Shown here: positions 1 through 11,282 of the stretch, in pieces
How positions within the stretch are numbered: position 1 is the stretch's first letter
How the letters are laid out: each line of letters begins with the position of its first letter
NCBI GenBank assembly: GCA_036023115.1
Contig: JAYKKT010000061.1
Coordinates: 11,653,501 to 11,717,500 of the forward strand
DNA from: Brasenia schreberi
Taxonomy: Eukaryota; Streptophyta; Magnoliopsida; Nymphaeales; Cabombaceae
DNA: 64,000 nt
Direction: 5' to 3'
Program-made: the position numbers and the translations under genes
The notes under the pieces: model-generated
What the model saw: only the letters and a program-made list of their open reading frames with translations
Database searches by the model: none
What the model was told of the DNA's origin: nothing

Positions 1-144
1 TGCCATCAATCTGTTCATGTATATGGTAGTTGGACAGAACCTAAAATAGCAGGACATGGTCCTCTAAGTGACCTCAGAATAGCCATGACAAGACAAACTT
101 TTGCAAACACTTATAAGTTTCAAACTGCAATAGTCCAGACCAAC

Positions 145-306
145 CTTGGAAAGAAATTTCTTAATAATAGAATCTGATGTTTGAGGCCATGTCAATCTTC
201 CAAGAATCTGCATCCATTCGCCATTTTCAGAGCATATGAATTTGAAAGCAAATGTCAGTACACCTACAAGCATTGCATAGATAACAGTAACATCCAAAGG
301 TTGATC
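145..306 (-). CDS. ZW10: ZW10/MAIGO2-like protein, exon 4 (gene continues past left edge)
   Basis: This is a 162-nt exon of 54 codons, phase 0 at both ends. It is bounded by an acceptor (ccgcag, at 307-312) and a donor (AAG|GTTGGT, GT at 143-144). The peptide has a hydrophobic stretch (IYAMLVGVLTFAFKFI) followed by GRLTWPQTSDSIIKKFLSK, a block I recognise from plant ZW10 proteins (conserved GRLTWP...KFLSK). ZW10 belongs to the RZZ kinetochore complex in animals. In plants and animals it also works in the Dsl1/NRZ tethering complex for Golgi-to-ER vesicles; the Arabidopsis member of that complex is associated with MAIGO2. It joins in phase to exon 3, 10.1 kb upstream on the minus strand. The remaining C-terminal exons (about half the protein) lie outside the window. 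The identification is from memory of the family. Confidence 0.85.
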
Positions 307-673
307 CTGCGGCAAATACAACAAGATTCATGTCAATGTTTCAAGTCAAAATGCAAGTTATGTAAAAGCTTAAAAGTTTGTTAATTAAGCATTTTTTTAA
401 TGAAAAGAAAGACATAAAACCCTTAAACTCTTCTCCAACATATCAGATAACCAAGGAAATGGTGATCAGTGTTGTTTGCTTATGTAGCTTACATACATGT
501 AAATGTGGACTAAAGAACCTGAGAAAATGCAGTTGCCAAATCACATAACTACAAGGTAAGTGCAAACAGAACAGAAGGAAAGGATTGCCAAGTTTGGGAA
601 TAAAGGATAAAACAGAAAGGAAGGGGGTAATCCAACATTTTTTCTACACACCCAACCAATACAGGCATCCACG

Positions 674-837
674 TATTTAGGGAGGGGGCATGCTAGATGA
701 ACAACAGTTGCTAAGTTAGAGGATGTCTGCCCAATTTCCCCCCTTCCTTCTGCATGCATGCGTTAAGAATGGTGTAAGTTCGACTTTCTTATGTTATAAC
801 TTTCCCTTGTTAGAATGTATATAGGTTGGACATATTT

Positions 838-915
<78 letters not shown>

Positions 916-993
916 TTTTTTGGTGTTGTTAAGTTAGAGTTGGACATATTTAGGGAGGGGGCATGCTAGATGAACAACAGTTGCTAAGTTAGA
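674..993. repeat. 47-bp direct repeat flanking a TA microsatellite
   Basis: A segment beginning tatttagggagggggcatgc and ending near aagttagag occurs at 674-720 and again at 947-993, 273 bp apart and almost identical. A (TA)n run lies between the copies. This suggests a local duplication associated with the microsatellite. Confidence 0.85.
840..911. repeat. (TA)n microsatellite, ~72 bp
   Basis: An uninterrupted TA dinucleotide run in ZW10 intron 3. Confidence 0.95.
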
Positions 994-1715
994 GAACAAC
1001 AGTTACTGTTCATGAATGGTAGCCCGCTAGTTTTCTTGCTGATTCCTCTTCTTTTACTCTCCTTCCTCTTGTATTCAGACAATACCTTTATAGATAGAGG
1101 TGTCTTCCTTGTAATATGTCATGCTTGACTTGTTCTTGAATATAACAAGGTTATCTTATCTTGGTGTTTTGCTATGTTGGAATCAGTGTCTTGGGGATAT
1201 TGTTGAATCTCTCTTGGCGTTTTCAAATCTTGTTGAAGCTTTGTGACCCTTGAGACAGTTATGCATGAGCATACCCAAATTTAATGTGTCTGTGTGGATG
1301 TGTGTGAGAGCAAAAGGAGAAGTACAAAGGCAAGACATGACCCTCATGGACATAGTTTAAGTACTCGTCGTCTGACATTTAAGTTGACTAGGCCACATCC
1401 ACTCTTTAACCTAGATGCCTTCACTTACTACAAACTTCAAGCTTCCTTTGCTCAAATGGGCAAACTTGGAAAAATCCCACTAATACAAAAGTCGACCGCT
1501 AGAAGCTTGTCATACTACATTACAATATGAGATCATGAACATTTCAAACTAAGTAACAAACTCAAATGTTAAAAGAGCCAATCATGTACCGAAAGTTCTG
1601 ACTTTTTTTTTAAGTCAAACGTGGCAATTGGTTGTTCTTGAAAAAGGTGGCAAGTTAACGTGCAACCAACAAATGTATACAAATTGACTAGGGCAAGGAA
1701 GAAGGAGGTCCTACC

Positions 1716-1723
1716 ACTAGAGG
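1716..1723. repeat. Target-site duplication of the hAT element (left; partner 7333-7340)
   Basis: ACTAGAGG occurs immediately outside both ends of the element. Eight base pairs is the diagnostic length for the hAT superfamily. Confidence 0.9.
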
Positions 1724-1916
1724 CTATGTCACACAGACATCTCTAGGAGGTGCAGTGTCGGCCTCGACACTGGTGCGACACCGACATAGTGTCGTGTTTT
1801 TCAGACATGGTCAACGTGTCACATGTAATTTCGGGTGCAGTCAACTTGTCAAAGTCTATACGACCAGTTTTTTAGGTCGTCTGGTATAAAGGGAGCATGT
1901 TCTGCTCCATGCATTT

Positions 1917-2450
1917 CTCCTTGCATTTGTTCCTATGCAACTCTGTGCTTGTTCCTCTGCAACTTTGTGTGTTTGTTCCTTTGCCACTTTGTGCGCTTAT
2001 CGCTTCTTCTTCTGTGGCTTTGTGCGTTTGTTCCTCTATGACTCTGTGCTTGTTCCTCTGCGGCTTAGTGTGTTTCTTCCTCCGTCGTTCTGTACACTTG
2101 TTGCTTGTTCCTCTGTGACTTTATACTTGTTTCTCTGTGGCTTTGTGCTTGTTTCCCTCTGGCTTTGTGCTTGTTCTACTACCGCTATGTGCGCTTCCCG
2201 CTTGTTCCTCTGCGGCTCTATGCTTGTTCTTTTACGGCTTTGTGCTTATTCCTCTATGGCCCTGTGCTTGTTCATTTACGGCTTTGTGCTTGTTCCTCTG
2301 CGGCCCTGTGGTTGTTCCTCTACGGACCTGTGCTTGTTCCTCTGCAACCCTGTGCTTGTTCCTCTACGACTCTATGCTTGTTCCTTTACAGCTCTATACA
2401 TTTGTTCATCTGTGGCTCCATGTGTTTGTTCCTCTGCAGCTCTGTTGTGC
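1917..2450. repeat. 24-bp minisatellite inside the hAT element
   Basis: About 20 imperfect tandem copies of a 24-nt unit of the type cttgttcctctgcggctttg. Because 24 is divisible by three and the unit lacks stops, long open frames run through it on the plus strand. They give Leu/Cys/Val-rich peptides repeating every 8 residues. I regard these frames as artefacts of the repeat, not genes. The array lies about 190 bp inside the left terminus, in the transposon's subterminal region. Confidence 0.9.
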
Positions 2451-2837
2451 GTAGGTGAGTTACTTTCTAGGTTATGTTCCTCCATTTTCGCCCTCTATTT
2501 TGGATCTAATTTTTGCCCATTATTTTGGTTTAGTTGGATGGTGTCTTGTTGAAAATATGATAGATTATGGTGAATGATTATGACTTCTTAGTGCTTCTCA
2601 GTATGGCTTCTTAGTGTAATTTTAATTTATCATTTAAATTTCTTAGTGTTGTTATGTTAATATTGTTTGTGTTTCTGACGGTTAGTGTTTTTATTTTTCA
2701 ATCATACTTTGAAATTGTAAATTTATCCTAAAAATGACCGACAATACGAAAGGAAAAGGACTATCAATTGGGACTGGGAGTTTTGGTAGAAGTGTTCCTT
2801 CAAGTTTAGGATCAAGAACAAAACCTTCAATTTAACA

Positions 2838-3568
2838 CCTCGTGATCATGCACCATTGTGGATGTACGTGCAAAAGAGAGAATCATATGAAGATGGTGGA
2901 AGTAATACATATTTTATGTGTAAATCTTGCAACATAAGTTTTATATGATCATATACTAGAGTGAAGGCGCATCTTTTGGAATTATCAAAACATGGTATAA
3001 AAACATGTTCGAACATGGATGAAGATTTATGAAGACAATTAATGAAAAAACAAGATGTGTATGAAAAGAATGAACGAAAGGAGTGAAAAAAACAAATATT
3101 CCATTATTTGGTGGATACAAAGAAGATGCAGAAAAGAAAAGAAAGTTAATGCAAAGTGAGTTTAAAGGTTTTAGAAGAGCAATTAAAAAATCATTTAATG
3201 TAGTTGGAAAGGAGGAAATTGATAGAAAGGTTGGAAAAATTTTCTTTTCAAGTTCACTTCCTTTTAATATAATAAGAAATCCATATTGGAAACATCTTGC
3301 CACTTCATTGGCTAATTGTAATTTAAATGGTTATGTTCCTCCATGCTCTAAAAAATTGTGAATAATGATTCTTAAACAAGAAAAAGTCAATATTGAAAGA
3401 CTTTTAGAACATAAGAAGTTTTCATGGGAAACTAATGGTGTTTCTATTGTTTTTTATAAATAAAGTGATTCAAATGCGTCCACTCATTAATTTCATTGCT
3501 TATTCAATTAATGGGCCAATATTTTTAAAGTCTCTTGATGCATTTGGAGAAATTAAAATTGCAGGCTA
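2838..3568 (+). pseudogene. hAT transposase, N-terminal part (BED finger + start of DUF659)
   Basis: In the forward direction the translation shows a BED-type zinc finger: a W..YV block, YFMCKSCNISF and, after one stop, SYTRVKAHLLEL...HGIKTC. It continues to IPLFGGYKEDAEKKRK and then FFSSSLPFNIIRNPYWKHL, typical of the DUF659 core of plant hAT transposases. The longest clean stretch is 3083-3361. Several stops and at least one frameshift are present. The frame is cut at about 3568 by an inserted LINE and resumes at about 5086. Confidence 0.85.
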
Positions 3569-5072
3569 CAACAACAACAACTAAGCTTTTTCCCATACTA
3601 GACGGGGTCGGCTTCATGGATTCTTTGTTTCCACATATCCCTATCGTGTGCCATGTTAGCAGTTAACTCATAATAAGCTAGATCATTCTTTATTGTTTCT
3701 TTGGAACACTTTTGTGGTCGTCCTCTACTTCTTTTAATACTTTCCAAATTTAGTTTTTCATACCTTCTTACAGGTTCTTCGTTTGATCTTCTTTCTATAT
3801 ATTCAAACCATCTTAAACGATATTCTCTCATTTTATCCTCTATTGGTGTCATTCCTAATTTGTTTCTAATAACCTCATTATGTATGCAGTCTTTTCTTAT
3901 ATGACCACTCATCCATCTCAACATCTTCGTTTCTGTCACATACATCTTTTATACATGTTGATGATTAACTGCCCAACACTCATAACCATAAAACATGACA
4001 GGCCTAATTGTTGCTCTATAATATTTACATTTTAACTTTAATGGTATCTTCTTATCACAAAAAATACCTCATGCTACTCTACATTTTAACCAACCAACAT
4101 TAATTCTATGCTTAACATCTTCATCAATTCTTTCATCACTCTGAAAAATTGACCCTAGGTATTTAAAACTTTCCCTTTAGGGGATGCAATGTGTGCCAAT
4201 TTTAATTTCTATATCCTCTGAAGTAACCAAATGATCAAACTTACATTTCATATATTTTGTTTTTGTTCTACTAAATCGGAGGCCATTGCTTTCTAATGTT
4301 TCTCTCCATAGTTCTAATTTTCTATTAACTTTTTCCTTAAACTCAACACAATGTTATCTGCAAATAACATACACCAAGGTACTTCATCTTGAATATATTT
4401 TGTTAACTCATCAATCACAATTATAAATAAGTATGGACTTAAAGTTGATCCTTGATGTAACCCAATATTAACTTCAAAGAAGTCTTTCATTCCTTCATGA
4501 GTCCTCACACATGTTTTTGCACCATCGTACATGTCTCTTATAAGGTAATGCATGTCAATGAGATACCTCTTTTTTCCAAAGTTCTCCAAAGAACTTCCCT
4601 CGATACCATATCATAAGTTTTTTCTAGATCAATAAATATCATATGAAGGTCTTTCTTTTTTGCTCTAAAATGTTCCATAAGACGTCTCATAAGGTGAATC
4701 GCTTCAACAGTAGATCTGCCTGGCATGAATCCAAATTAGTTCTCTATTGTACTTGATACTTGTCTTAACCTACGTTTGATAATTCTTTCCCACAATTTCA
4801 TAGTATGGCTCATTAACTTTATACCTCGATAATTCGCACAATTCTGAATGTCTCTCTTGTTCTTATATATGGGTATAAGTGTACTCGCTCTCCATTCCTC
4901 AGGCATCTTTTGGTTTCTCCATATTTTGTTAAATAGTCTTGTGAGCCAAGTGATTCCTATTTCTCCTAGTATTTTCCAAACTTTTATAGGAATATTGTAT
5001 GATCCTACCGATTTACCATCCTTCGTATGTTTAAGAGCCTCTTTGACTTCATTCTTTTGAATACGTCAGTAG
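3569..5072 (-). mobile_element. RTE-type LINE, 5'-truncated, inserted in the hAT element
   Basis: The minus-strand fragment is flanked by a 13-bp target duplication, AAATTGCAGGCTA (3556-3568 and 5073-5085). Its 3' end is the (TTG)n tail after atgggaaaaagcttag, the hallmark of plant RTE LINEs. It encodes reverse-transcriptase blocks FIDLEKTYDMVSREVLW and IGLHQGSTLSPYLF, then the catalytic-box region MLFADNIVL, where the second aspartate of the usual ADD is Asn. The C-terminal region contains MREYRLRWFEYIERR and GRPQKCSKETI. Frames are broken (3598-3945, 4314-4589, 4538-4726). The endonuclease and 5' part are missing. Confidence 0.9.
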
Positions 5073-5085
5073 AAATTGCAGGCTA

Positions 5086-5646
5086 ATTAAAAGATTTATT
5101 TATAAAAGTTATTAAGAGTGTTAGACCAGATAATGCTATACAAATAATCACTGATAATATAGTTAATTATAAAAGTGCACGGTTAAGTTTGGAAGGTGAT
5201 TATCCATACATTTTTTGGACACCTTATGTAGCTCACAGTTTAAATTTAGCTCTTTCTCGTATATGTAAGTCATAAGAAGATAAAGATCATCTTTGTGCAT
5301 ATGAATTGTGTTCATGGATTGAAAATATGGCAGAAGATTGTATAAAGATAGGGAATTTTGTAATCAATCACCATGTAATTTCAATCATATTCAATAGACA
5401 TTCTCATTTAAAGTTGTTGAAGGTTGGAGAAACACGTTTTGCTTCTTTGATTGTGATGGTAAAAATATTCAATACAATTAAGATAGCATTGGTTCATATG
5501 GTTACGGATCCAAGCTGGGATTTATACCATGGTAACAAGGTTGAAAATCAAAAGGGCCCAAGCTGTGAAGATTATTATTCTTAATGATTTATGGTGGGAC
5601 AGGTATCATATTTTCTTCAATTCATAGAGCTTATTTGGGAAATGTT
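5086..5646 (+). pseudogene. hAT transposase, central part (after LINE insertion)
   Basis: This continues the transposase interrupted at 3568. The forward translation shows ITDNIVNYK-like and FWTPYVAHSLNLAL-like blocks (the DNA-binding/catalytic core of DUF659 hAT transposases). An open frame at 5306-5584 follows, with VGETRFASLIVMVKIF. It is then cut by the non-autonomous element that begins at 5655. Stops are present. Confidence 0.8.
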
Positions 5647-5654
5647 GAGAGAAG

Positions 5655-6356
5655 CTAAGTCACACAGACACTTCTAAGGGGTGGAGTGTCGACCTTGACA
5701 CTGGTGCAACACCGACACCGACACCGACACCGTGTCGGTGTGAAATGGCCAAAAAAAATTTAACTCACCGATCAATTGTTCCGGATAATGAAGATTGATT
5801 TGTGTATTATGATGAAATTAGTAGTTGTTTACCATTTATATGTTTTGCTTTAATATAAAGTTGTGTACTTGTTGTTGTAACTATATACAATATAAAGCTG
5901 CTTGAATGATTTTGAGTGCGAACAATTGGTTTCTTATTACTCAATCTTATTGGATTCTTGACTCCATACTGTATGCCTTTGCACAAAATAATATTTGTCA
6001 CCAAACACATTTAAAGACCAAGAACATTGCCAGAAGAGTATGACATCACTAGTGGATCCTATAACAAATACTTGTATATGTTATATCCTACAAAAGATCT
6101 CGAAACTCTTTCAATCCATAGCTTGGATATTTTGCAGCTCGTAAAATCATTATAAGTTTAAGATCATTATGAGGAACTTACTAATTGGTACCTACGTGCA
6201 CCCAAAATTAGTAAATACTAGTTGTATTATGATTGATTTACGTAGTTTGAATATTATATATAATATTATATATTATATATCCTAGCCGTGTCGCCACACC
6301 CAAAATTTTTAAAATTTGTCGTATCCCGCACCCGCACTCGCACCCATGTGACATAG
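5655..6356. mobile_element. Non-autonomous hAT element (MITE-like, 702 bp) nested in its relative
   Basis: It is bounded by an 8-bp duplication, GAGAGAAG, at 5647-5654 and 6357-6364. The ends CTAAGTCACACAG and TGTGACATAG resemble those of the enclosing element. The left 80 bp matches the outer element's left end (the gtgtcg/gacacc-rich block at 1735-1800). The right half resembles the outer right end (compare 5795-5860 with 7095-7155, and 6285-6356 with 7255-7332). It has no coding capacity and is best explained as an internal-deletion derivative of the same family. Confidence 0.85.
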
Positions 6357-6364
6357 GAGAGAAG

Positions 6365-6905
6365 TTGATAAAGATGAACCTTTCATAAAGTTTATGAAAT
6401 CTGGATACCATGATTGAAAAAGTTGAGTCAATAATTTTGAAGCACAAGAAAAAAGAACTTCATAAGACATCATTGTTTTATGATCATATTCATTCTATAT
6501 TAGTTTAAAGATGAGACAAAAGCAACACTACCTTGCATTGTTTAGCACATTCTTTAAATCTAAGATATTATGGGAAGAAATGGTTGCATAAGAGCATTGG
6601 GTGTACTCCTCCTAATCAAGATCCTGAAATTATAAAGAATAGGCAAATGTGTTTGGGAAGGATTTATCGTGACTCATACCTACTTAGGCAAGTAAATTTT
6701 AAATATGTAAAGTTTTCTTCTGCCAGACTTGATTCACTAGAAGCACTAGAAGCAAGAGATTATTAAGATCCACTAGATTGGTGGGCATGTTATGGATTTG
6801 AGATGCCTCTTCTTCAAAAGATTGCATCAAAATTATTATCTCAAGTAGTCGTGTTAAAGATTGGTTTATGTCCATTCAAACCTAAGATTGGTTTCACAAT
6901 CTAAT
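6365..6905 (+). pseudogene. hAT transposase, C-terminal dimerisation part
   Basis: The forward translation resumes after the nested element. It has TTLHCLAHSLNLRYYGKKW (the family block that precedes the dimerisation region) and then WWACYGFEMPLLQKIASKL, the characteristic WW..YG...P.LQ..A..L motif of hAT transposases. The open frame 6533-6766 stops just before the WW motif. No intact C-terminus is visible. Confidence 0.85.
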
Positions 6906-7544
6906 GCTGAGTACAAGTAACTAATTACTAATCTTTCAAAATTATTTTCTTTTATATTAATCATGATAATTATATTTGATCTTTTCTTGTTATTTATTTG
7001 AATATATTACAGTGAAGGAGCATCAAAATATTGAGATGCAAATCCGAAAGAATATCACTTAGATACAGTCAAGATTTGCATATCCATTTTCTTTTGATTG
7101 ATTTGTGTATTATGATGAAATTAGTAGTAGTTTACTTGTTTTGCTTTAATATGAAGTGTAGTTACTATTATCGTCATATACTTATATTAATTGATGTCCC
7201 ACTTGTTCTAGCTTGAATATTATATATATAATATATGAATATTATATATATAATATTGTATACCTTAATCGTATCGCCGCACTCAAAAATTTTGAAATTT
7301 ACCGTATCCCACACCCGCATCGTGTGATATAGACTAGAGGTTGCCTCATCCTTGGAAATGTGAAAGGAACGAAGAAATGCTTTAATAGTGGCCTTCTCCA
7401 ACTTGACTATCAGCTTTCCAATCATTGTAACTAATAATGGCCATCACCAACTTGACTATTGTTTGATTAATATAGCCAACCTTTTATTCTATTACCAAAC
7501 GTTATTATCATTGAGTAAGCATCACACTTCAATCAATGTTGTTG

Positions 7545-9660
7545 TTCGATGCGTATCGTATCGTGTATCATTTTGTTCCATAATACGATACGATACATAT
7601 CACCCCATATCATAATTTAATAATAAAAATTTAATAAAAAAAGGAAAAATACGAGAATTACAAAGAATTCATATAATGTGAAAAATTAGTACATATTCAT
7701 CATTCACCATTCAATAATTGAAAAAGGAATTACATATTTTGAAGCAGAACATGACATCCTTCGAAAAAATATATAACTTTCATAATTCAAAAAAAATACA
7801 TTTACACGTTGTAATCAAGATCATAAGGTAAATAATCTTTTTCTCTTCTCCTTATCGAAGATTTTTACCACCTTATGCTTCAAAATCAAAATCATCTTCT
7901 CCTTAATGATATTGTTGTTGCACTCCTTCGAAATTAATGCATTCAATGTCTTCTTCGGTTAGGAGTACATTTGTTTCATTATCTTTCATAATACACTCCT
8001 CTAATATATTAAAATTATCCAAACTTAATTAAATTGGTTTTTTCTCCTATTTAACTTTTTTAATTGCATATAAGAAAGAAAGATAAGTAATTAGTAAATA
8101 ACATTAACAATTTAAGTAAAATAAAATATTGAATTGAATATTTAAGTAATAACTAATACAAGATTACCTCCGTTAGAAGAGCATGTTACAATGGATGAAA
8201 ACTAAGTCATTGAGTCACTTATGTTCCAACCTATTGCACTTTAGTGTGTGGATGTGTTTAAAGATACTTTAATTCCTTTCAAACCTTTTGCACTATAGGT
8301 TTGGCTCATAACTCTTACAGTACTGCAAAATCTCTAAGGTTTGGGCAATCACTTCCAAACCTATTTCACCAAAGATATGATAGAAAAGACAAACATCATT
8401 AACTTAATTCATAATAAATATAAGATTTAAGAAATTTAAATATTAAGATAAATTACTTGGGCACATATCAATGCAGTTGTGAATGGCTAAAAGCAAACCC
8501 ATAAGTGAAGAGCATTATCGTAGATCTTCATCTCTCGATGTGTATCTTATGCTCCACTCTCATCAGGGACTAATATGTCTATACAATCAATGATACATCG
8601 GTTTACCTCACTATCCCTTTTAAAGCTTGCAAAATACCTGAATCTTGAGTTTAGGTAATAAGTTGTTGCATGAATAAGCTAATACAATTGTTTGTTCCAT
8701 TTGTTATCTATAATGTTTTATACGGGCACATAATCCCTCTTTCTTCCATTTAAATTGCTTCTAATGGATTCATTTGCCCTATCCATGGCTTCATAAAGAT
8801 AGTCTGATAGCCCATAGATGGTTTCTCCTCGCTATCTGCTAATCTAAAAACTTTCACTAAGGACATGTAATCCTCGATAGCCTAACAAAGGAGTTCCAAA
8901 ATGTACTCCTAAAGCCTGTATCTAAAATCTCATTCAGCTTTCTGTTTATTCTATTTTGAGACAACTCTGCAAATTGTTGTCACTCATTTCAGGATAACAT
9001 TCTCTTCAAGGCTTGCTTTTGTTTCATAATGCTCTGTATAAATAAGAAATTAGTTGCAAATCGAGTTGAAGCTTTACGAAAGAGCTCTAGCCTCTACACC
9101 ATTTATATATCTCTTCATCATACATAATACAAAAGCATGGTTGTTGATAAATTTGGTGATATCTTACCAACACTCAATTGTTTCCTTTATCTCATCCATC
9201 TCACTAATATACTCAAGAATGAGATCTAAACAATGGGTTGCACATGGTATCCAATAAAAAGTCACATAAGTATTTGTTAATTCTTTCTCAACTACGTTAT
9301 AGTTAACTGCATTATCTGTAATTAATTGGACTATATTCTCTAGCCCAACCTCATATATCACCTTATCAAACTCTTGCCTTAGGACCTGTGAGAGTATGTC
9401 TCTCCTCTCACTTGTCTAGAGATCTAAAAAAATATAAGTTATTTAGGACAATAGACAAGAAAGTTTAATAAAGTTCTTTCTTGTCTATTTGTCCATCCGT
9501 CTGCCATAATAGTACATTATATATCCTTCCATGACTCTTTCAAAGTGAAACAATACTCATGAACTTCAAGAAGAATATTATCTAATAGTTTTCCTCTTAA
9601 CTTTTGATAAAAGGGCATCTTATACCCTAGACCAATGTTAGTGCTTGAAAATGAAAATTG
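7545..9660 (-). pseudogene. Second hAT transposase remnant
   Basis: Read on the minus strand from about 9650 downwards, the frames show, in order: KESWKDI.CTIMADGWTN (about 9510-9560), an open frame at 9164-9361 with VQLITDNAVNY and WIPCATHCLDLILEYI, a dimerisation remnant with ERN.SIFKHIHTLKCNRLEH (about 8210-8300), and an acidic C-terminal tail with TEEDIECINFEG (about 7900-7980). This is the order of a DUF659/hAT transposase. A block rich in cgatacgata near 7547-7605 may be the 3' terminus. No matching opposite terminus or target duplication was found, so the 5' end is probably truncated. Confidence 0.75.
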
Positions 9661-10435
9661 TTTGATACATTAAATAAAATTCATGCATCATAAAACGATC
9701 TGCCCACTACAAGGAGAGATGATCCAAGAGAAAAAGAGTTTATCATAATTCAAGTGAATGCAACAAGATAGATCGTTGCATTCCAAACTCAAGAAATTGA
9801 TAGCATGTCGTAGTTACTACAGAATTTGACACAAATTTGGAGTAAATGCAACAAGATAGATATCACATCCTCAACAACCCTTTTAGGTAGGCCCAAACAG
9901 TCTTTTATTGTTATTAACTTATTATTATTAGACCAAGAGTGCATTTCTCAAAGAGTAGGGACGACCAAATACCGCCAACTATGGAGGAACCTCCTAAAGG
10001 AGTTTCATGAACAGATGTGTTGCATCGAAACATAACAACCTGTTCTATCTGCCTATCGAACACTATGTCCGCAAACAACCACTTCTAATTCTATGCAGCT
10101 CAATCCAGATTTTTTTTTGAATCAACAATGAATCTATAGACTCAGGATCATAGAACGCTTCTAAAGCATGCTTAAACCAAAAACCCTAGCAATATGATTT
10201 GGTGAGTGGTGACTGAAAGAGTTCACAATCAGAAGATGTATTTTGTACGAGCACACAAGACACACATACACAGTGATTATATGTCTATGCAGGACAAAAA
10301 TTATAACGAGTCTAATAGAAGGTCAAATGAATATTATCCTGAATCCATAAAGCTTTCCATTTTAAACCACAAAGGTAAGCAAACAGCCACAAGGTAGAAA
10401 TCCGTCTAAAAGCTTTGACAATATGCAAAACTTAC

Positions 10436-10609
10436 TTGCAGCAGAGGAGTAGATTCCAGAGAAATGATAGCTACCGCCACCCCTGTCAAGCCTTGATTTG
10501 ACTCGCTTATAGAAACTTTTCTAACAGTGCTGCTAATGATTGGGAGAATCACGAACTTGATCAACAAGTCTGCAACTCTACCGAGCCCAAACTCAAGAAC
10601 ACCAACAAT
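10436..10609 (-). CDS. ZW10: ZW10/MAIGO2-like protein, exon 3
   Basis: This is a 174-nt exon of 58 codons, in phase 0. The acceptor is ctgcag (10610-10615) and the donor GTAAG reads from 10435. The peptide begins IVGVLEFGLGRVADLLIKF, corresponding to the plant ZW10 segment with VIGILDYGLAKAADSIFK character, and ends ...ISLESTPLLQ. It continues exon 2 (...LAAFE) without a phase break and feeds in phase into exon 4. Confidence 0.85.
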
Positions 10610-11068
10610 CTGCAGATATAGAATCTTTTAGTTGAATGTTTAACTGACTATCCGTTTCCCACACATCATGGTGAAATCGTATCATCAAAAGCGTCAGATG
10701 AGGAGTGTTTTAATTGCGGGTACTGGACATGTCCTATTCTGTTTTTACAAGAACAAAAGTAACTTTTATTAGGACCAATGATCTATGAATAAGAACATAA
10801 CAGGAGCACTAAATTGATTATATACTCTATAACCAGAAAAAAGCTAAAGTTCGGTTAATGTTTTTTACGTCGAGAAAACAATTGAATTTCCTAGAACACC
10901 AGAACTCTAGTTTAGAAAATAAAGTATCAAAAAGAATGAAGACGCCATGAGCTTTACGAGGAACTAGTGATGATGTTGATGATACAGTGGTCGCCGTGAA
11001 TACCATAGTACTGGAAGAATGCATTAGCAGTAGTAATGATAATAACAAGAAGGAAGAAAGAGGCGTAC

Positions 11069-11191
11069 CTCAAACGCAGCCAATATCGAGCGGAGCTCAA
11101 CACTACCAAGTACATTCCTGACCATCAATTTCCCACTCTCTGACTCGAACCACACTGCATTCTCCAGATTGCGAACAAGCACACTCTGTAA
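11069..11191 (-). CDS. ZW10: ZW10/MAIGO2-like protein, exon 2
   Basis: This is a 123-nt exon of 41 codons with donor GAG|GTACG (from 11068). I placed the acceptor at gatgtgcag|TTACAG because the joined peptide ...CFER-LQSVLVRNLENAVWFE then aligns without a gap to the ZW10 family. An acceptor 6 nt further in (ttacag) would also keep the frame and remove two residues. The exon contains ENAVWFESESGKLMVRN and ends SILAAFE. Confidence 0.85.
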
Positions 11192-11282
11192 CTGCACATC
11201 ACAATTACCCAGAAAAGAGTTCAAGCTGTCGCAAAAAGCAGTAATCTTTACCTGCTCAAGAAAGAACAACAGTTTCTCAAAA

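Larger units (their letters stand above)
1724..7332 (+). mobile_element. hAT DNA transposon, decayed autonomous copy with nested insertions
   Basis: The 5.6-kb element starts CTATGTCACACAG and ends TGTGATATAG, so the termini are short inverted repeats. It is flanked by a perfect 8-bp target duplication, ACTAGAGG, at 1716-1723 and 7333-7340, as expected for hAT. On the plus strand it carries a decayed transposase: a BED zinc finger (about 2838-3000), a DUF659/RNase H-like core (3083-3560 and 5086-5580) and the C-terminal hAT dimerisation region (6530-6870). Two later insertions lie inside it: an RTE LINE at 3569-5072 and a related non-autonomous hAT at 5655-6356. The 5' subterminal zone has a 24-bp minisatellite. 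Stops and frameshifts make it inactive. Confidence 0.9.
307..10435 (-). other. ZW10: ZW10 intron 3, 10.1 kb, filled with transposons
   Basis: This intron separates exon 3 (ending TTGCAA|GTAAG on the minus strand) from exon 4 (acceptor ccgcag). It carries two hAT elements, an RTE LINE, a non-autonomous hAT element, a TA microsatellite and a 47-48 bp direct repeat. I see no exon of another gene in it. Stretches 994-1715, 7341-7540 and 9670-10430 hold no feature I can name. Confidence 0.75.

Noticed and set aside
1835..2552. Long Leu/Cys-rich open frames on the plus strand (up to 205 codons)
   Set aside because: They are produced by a 24-bp tandem repeat without stops and exist in all three forward frames. 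They lie inside a transposon.
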